A stretch of DNA of 64,000 bases, taken from assembly GCA_900756925.1 (NCBI GenBank), contig CAAELX010000027.1, positions 15,967-79,966 of the forward strand. Direction: 5' to 3'. A model generated the notes under the pieces. It worked only from the letters and a program-made list of their open reading frames with translations, was not told the DNA's origin and made no database searches. A program made the position numbers and the translations under genes. Below, in pieces: positions 63,101 through 64,000 of this stretch (position 1 is its first letter; every line of letters starts with the position of its first letter). The stretch is from an uncultured Roseburia sp. GTDB lineage: Bacteria > Bacillota > Clostridia > Lachnospirales > Lachnospiraceae.

Positions 63101-64000
63101 CGGTTTCCAGATAGCGGTCAGGATTGTGTTGCCGCCGCCCATAGTAACAGTCGAACCGTTCTTGATATTGGAATCGCCGCTCACCACATACCGTTCTGCT
63201 GTCACATCATAAACCGTAATATTTTTTATATCAAAATTGAACTTACCAGTCTTTCCAGAAGCCACTCCGCAATAAAATTCTACAACCGGTTTCGTTGGAT
63301 AGCTTGATCCATACTGCGGTGTTGTTGCCTGAAATGTCCGGTCGATTGTATGGTGTTCCCATCCACTTGTTACGCGGTTAAAATCTCCTATGTAACTGCT
63401 GTCCCAGTTATTATCAAATCCCGCATGCCTGATCTGTGAATAGACCAGCCCGGAGCTTTCATTCACACGGACATCATACGATAGCCGGTATGTATGTCCC
63501 TCCTGAAAATTATAGCGGAAAAATGTGATAGAGGGCCACCCGGTATCCGATCCGGTATTAGTCCAATTCATAGAATAATTCGTATAAGCCGTTCCATTAG
63601 AATCTGCATTTTCCCTCATCGTAATAACCGTGTTATTGTACCATGTTGCAGTACCGGAATGTAAAGAACCGCTTCCTGTTCTCTTCCATCCCTGGAAAAT
63701 GTAATTCTCCTTGGTCGGTGCGCCGTTTACCTCATAGTTCGACTCTGCCTGCAGGGTCTTTACTGTGTTCGCAGCTGTGCCGTAGTACATACCACCGTTC
63801 GGGTTGATCGTTAAGGTATAACTATTTGAACTCCACGTTGCTTCGATGGAAGAATCTGTTCCTGTTACCTTGAACGTGGACTGTCCGTTGCTATTTGCCA
63901 ACAGCTGGCAGTTCTTCAGGTTTGTCCATCCGGTGAAGTTGAAGCCGGGACGGGTTGGATTGTAGATGACTACGATCTTATAGTTACACTTTAACTGGAC
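60191..64000 (-). CDS. Large InlB-repeat surface-type protein with inserted lectin and carbohydrate-binding domains, 5'-truncated
   Basis: 1269 residues are visible; the frame is open at the right window edge and the true start is outside. About seven InlB/Listeria-Bacteroides repeats are seen, with the GYxFxGWNTK...LYAQWK pattern (for example GYKFLGWNTKEDGSGDMYQ and LYAQWQAITYTINYDGN). A CBM-like domain (SITFFRYNFQEGHTYRLSYDVRV), a ricin-type lectin region (MYVIRSKANNSIVLDVYNAD) and a second ricin-like region (SQWTLERSAAGKDCYYI) lie inside repeats. A beta domain near 1070-1170 (AKATDREDGEI...GNIFQKQITVYVVD) precedes a C-terminal region of about 80 residues. No LPxTG anchor is at the C-terminus. 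Likely secreted or surface-bound and involved in glycan binding. Confidence 0.88.
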   Translation of the reverse strand, partial: VQLKCNYKIVVIYNPTRPGFNFTGWTNLKNCQLLANSNGQSTFKVTGTDSSIEATWSSNSYTLTINPNGGMYYGTAANTVKTLQAESNYEVNGAPTKENYIFQGWKRTGSGSLHSGTATWYNNTVITMRENADSNGTAYTNYSMNWTNTGSDTGWPSITFFRYNFQEGHTYRLSYDVRVNESSGLVYSQIRHAGFDNNWDSSYIGDFNRVTSGWEHHTIDRTFQATTPQYGSSYPTKPVVEFYCGVASGKTGKFNFDIKNITVYDVTAERYVVSGDSNIKNGSTVTMGGGNTILTAIWKPATYGVKFDGNGAEAGSMSDFSGSYNTIQDLPANVYSKAGYKFLGWNTKPDGTGISYTDKEKINFTDSSYTDTTGYQDDGMYVIRSKANNSIVLDVYNADSNSAANIQVWTQNWGLAQNFQLKHVGNGRYKIENQNSGLGFNVANAGTTNGTNVIQWPYFGNPQEKWYFEDAGDGSVYITNNLSNKVLSYDGTYENNPSAGLNIGIWEKYGGNNQKYVLDKISSSLYNGTTLYAQWEKDTYTVSYDAKGGTNKEADLNGDYTFSFDDGKYLKDENGFAGGNASVGEKDETSQWTLERSAAGKDCYYIINKVTGNVLYEETETVTDKDGKSVTREVVKTGSQHQASENKNANYVWRVVERPEGGIVLANMKKQIFLYSDDTTGLVCCDVMTHELTMTASGSKTDYPDRIKAGSNNLYVNEIAPEKTGYKFLGWNTKEDGSGDMYQAGDLYNSTCAGDKLTLYAQWQAITYTINYDGNKATGGSTASSTHTYDVAKKLTKNGYERTDYHFIGWNTKANGKGDSFEDEQSVKNLTTKDGDVITLYAQWKRNTCNVKIIKGDHVASATGDGDYAPGEEVTISAKADNGYEIVGWEGTYNTTDNPYKFPMPEQDVEETVTAQPIQYQIRYDYKGGTADPENPSDYNIETPDFTLNNPTKEGYEFEGWTGSNGDTPQETVTIPKGSTGDLNYVANWKPIQYVIHFDGNGATSGSTPDVTGTYDEDVTIPENGFERETDTGKSKFLGWSTDPNSTDPEYKPGDVVKNLTNVKDEVITVYAIWDDCPNIEAHDLYYTLTQAQNGDITESELLSYAKATDREDGEISPGADLEKGTAFTVWDYQAEDFLNFQHEGSVTETYQVIDSQGNIFQKQITVYVVDTTPKEVANAGTTRFINKKYFNKTALNGGLADDSLWRTDAEYNSILRSALENLENDTSEKTYHFTHEDILNMKQFIRDNGVGNSRSADALTRFYETFMR

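Noticed and set aside
1..64000. CRISPR arrays, tRNA/rRNA genes, prophage or conjugative elements
   Set aside because: No regularly spaced repeats, cloverleaf sequences, integrases, terminases or relaxases were seen in the window.

Overview
The window looks like a chromosomal segment of a Gram-positive, endospore-forming Clostridia, most likely a gut Lachnospiraceae. The reasons are the gene order infC-rpmI-rplT behind an L20-type leader, the block xseA-xseB-ispA-dxs-tlyA-nadK-argR-recN next to spoIVB, the order rho-rpmE-DUF1385-prmC-prfA, AddAB instead of RecBCD, strong GGAGG ribosome binding sites, and many MATE, GNAT, AraC and DUF4364-type genes. No tRNA, rRNA, CRISPR array, prophage or transposase gene was seen.

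Layout. 1-1.9 kb: end of an AraC regulator, then the ribosomal operon infC (ATT start), rpmI, rplT on the minus strand, controlled by a leader with an attenuator hairpin. 2.0-13.8 kb: an accessory sugar-catabolism island. It encodes a Gfo/Idh/MocA dehydrogenase fused to two VOC domains, a GH2 glycosidase, a DUF4432 epimerase-like protein, an FGGY kinase, a FucI-like isomerase and a class II aldolase, with a divergent PocR-AraC regulator. Two promoters in the island share a 45-bp sequence with 20-bp-spaced direct repeats, the likely operator. Remnants of a TIM-barrel isomerase and possibly of an SDR dehydrogenase show gene decay. 13.8-25.7 kb: GNAT, spoIVB, recN, argR, nadK, tlyA, dxs, ispA, xseB, xseA, nusB, Asp23 (DNA repair, isoprenoid supply, sporulation). 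25.9-39.7 kb: a mixed region with a domain-swapped XdhC protein, an XRE membrane regulator, a MarR-MATE efflux operon, a Cys-rich protein of unknown role, PncC/CinA, endonuclease IV, GNAT, an ABC-F ATPase, a second MATE, a PrsA-like lipoprotein, a flavoprotein and Maf. 39.8-49.7 kb: addA-addB, thymidine kinase and a Na/phosphate cotransporter with a Pho-box-like repeat. 49.8-56.6 kb: an M14 peptidase, RNase H, prfA, prmC, DUF1385, rpmE, rho. 56.7-60.1 kb: a plus-strand operon with malic enzyme, a radical SAM protein, DUF4364 and a flavin reductase. 60.2-64 kb: the 3' part of a very large surface-type protein made of InlB-type repeats with other domains inserted inside single repeats.

The most unusual items are the dehydrogenase-VOC-VOC fusion in the sugar island, the shared island operator, a family of at least three palindromic elements that share GCGAAACTC-type ends (one rewrites the aldolase C-terminus), the domain-swapped XdhC protein, and the nested architecture of the InlB-repeat protein. 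All calls come from reading the sequence. No database search was run.
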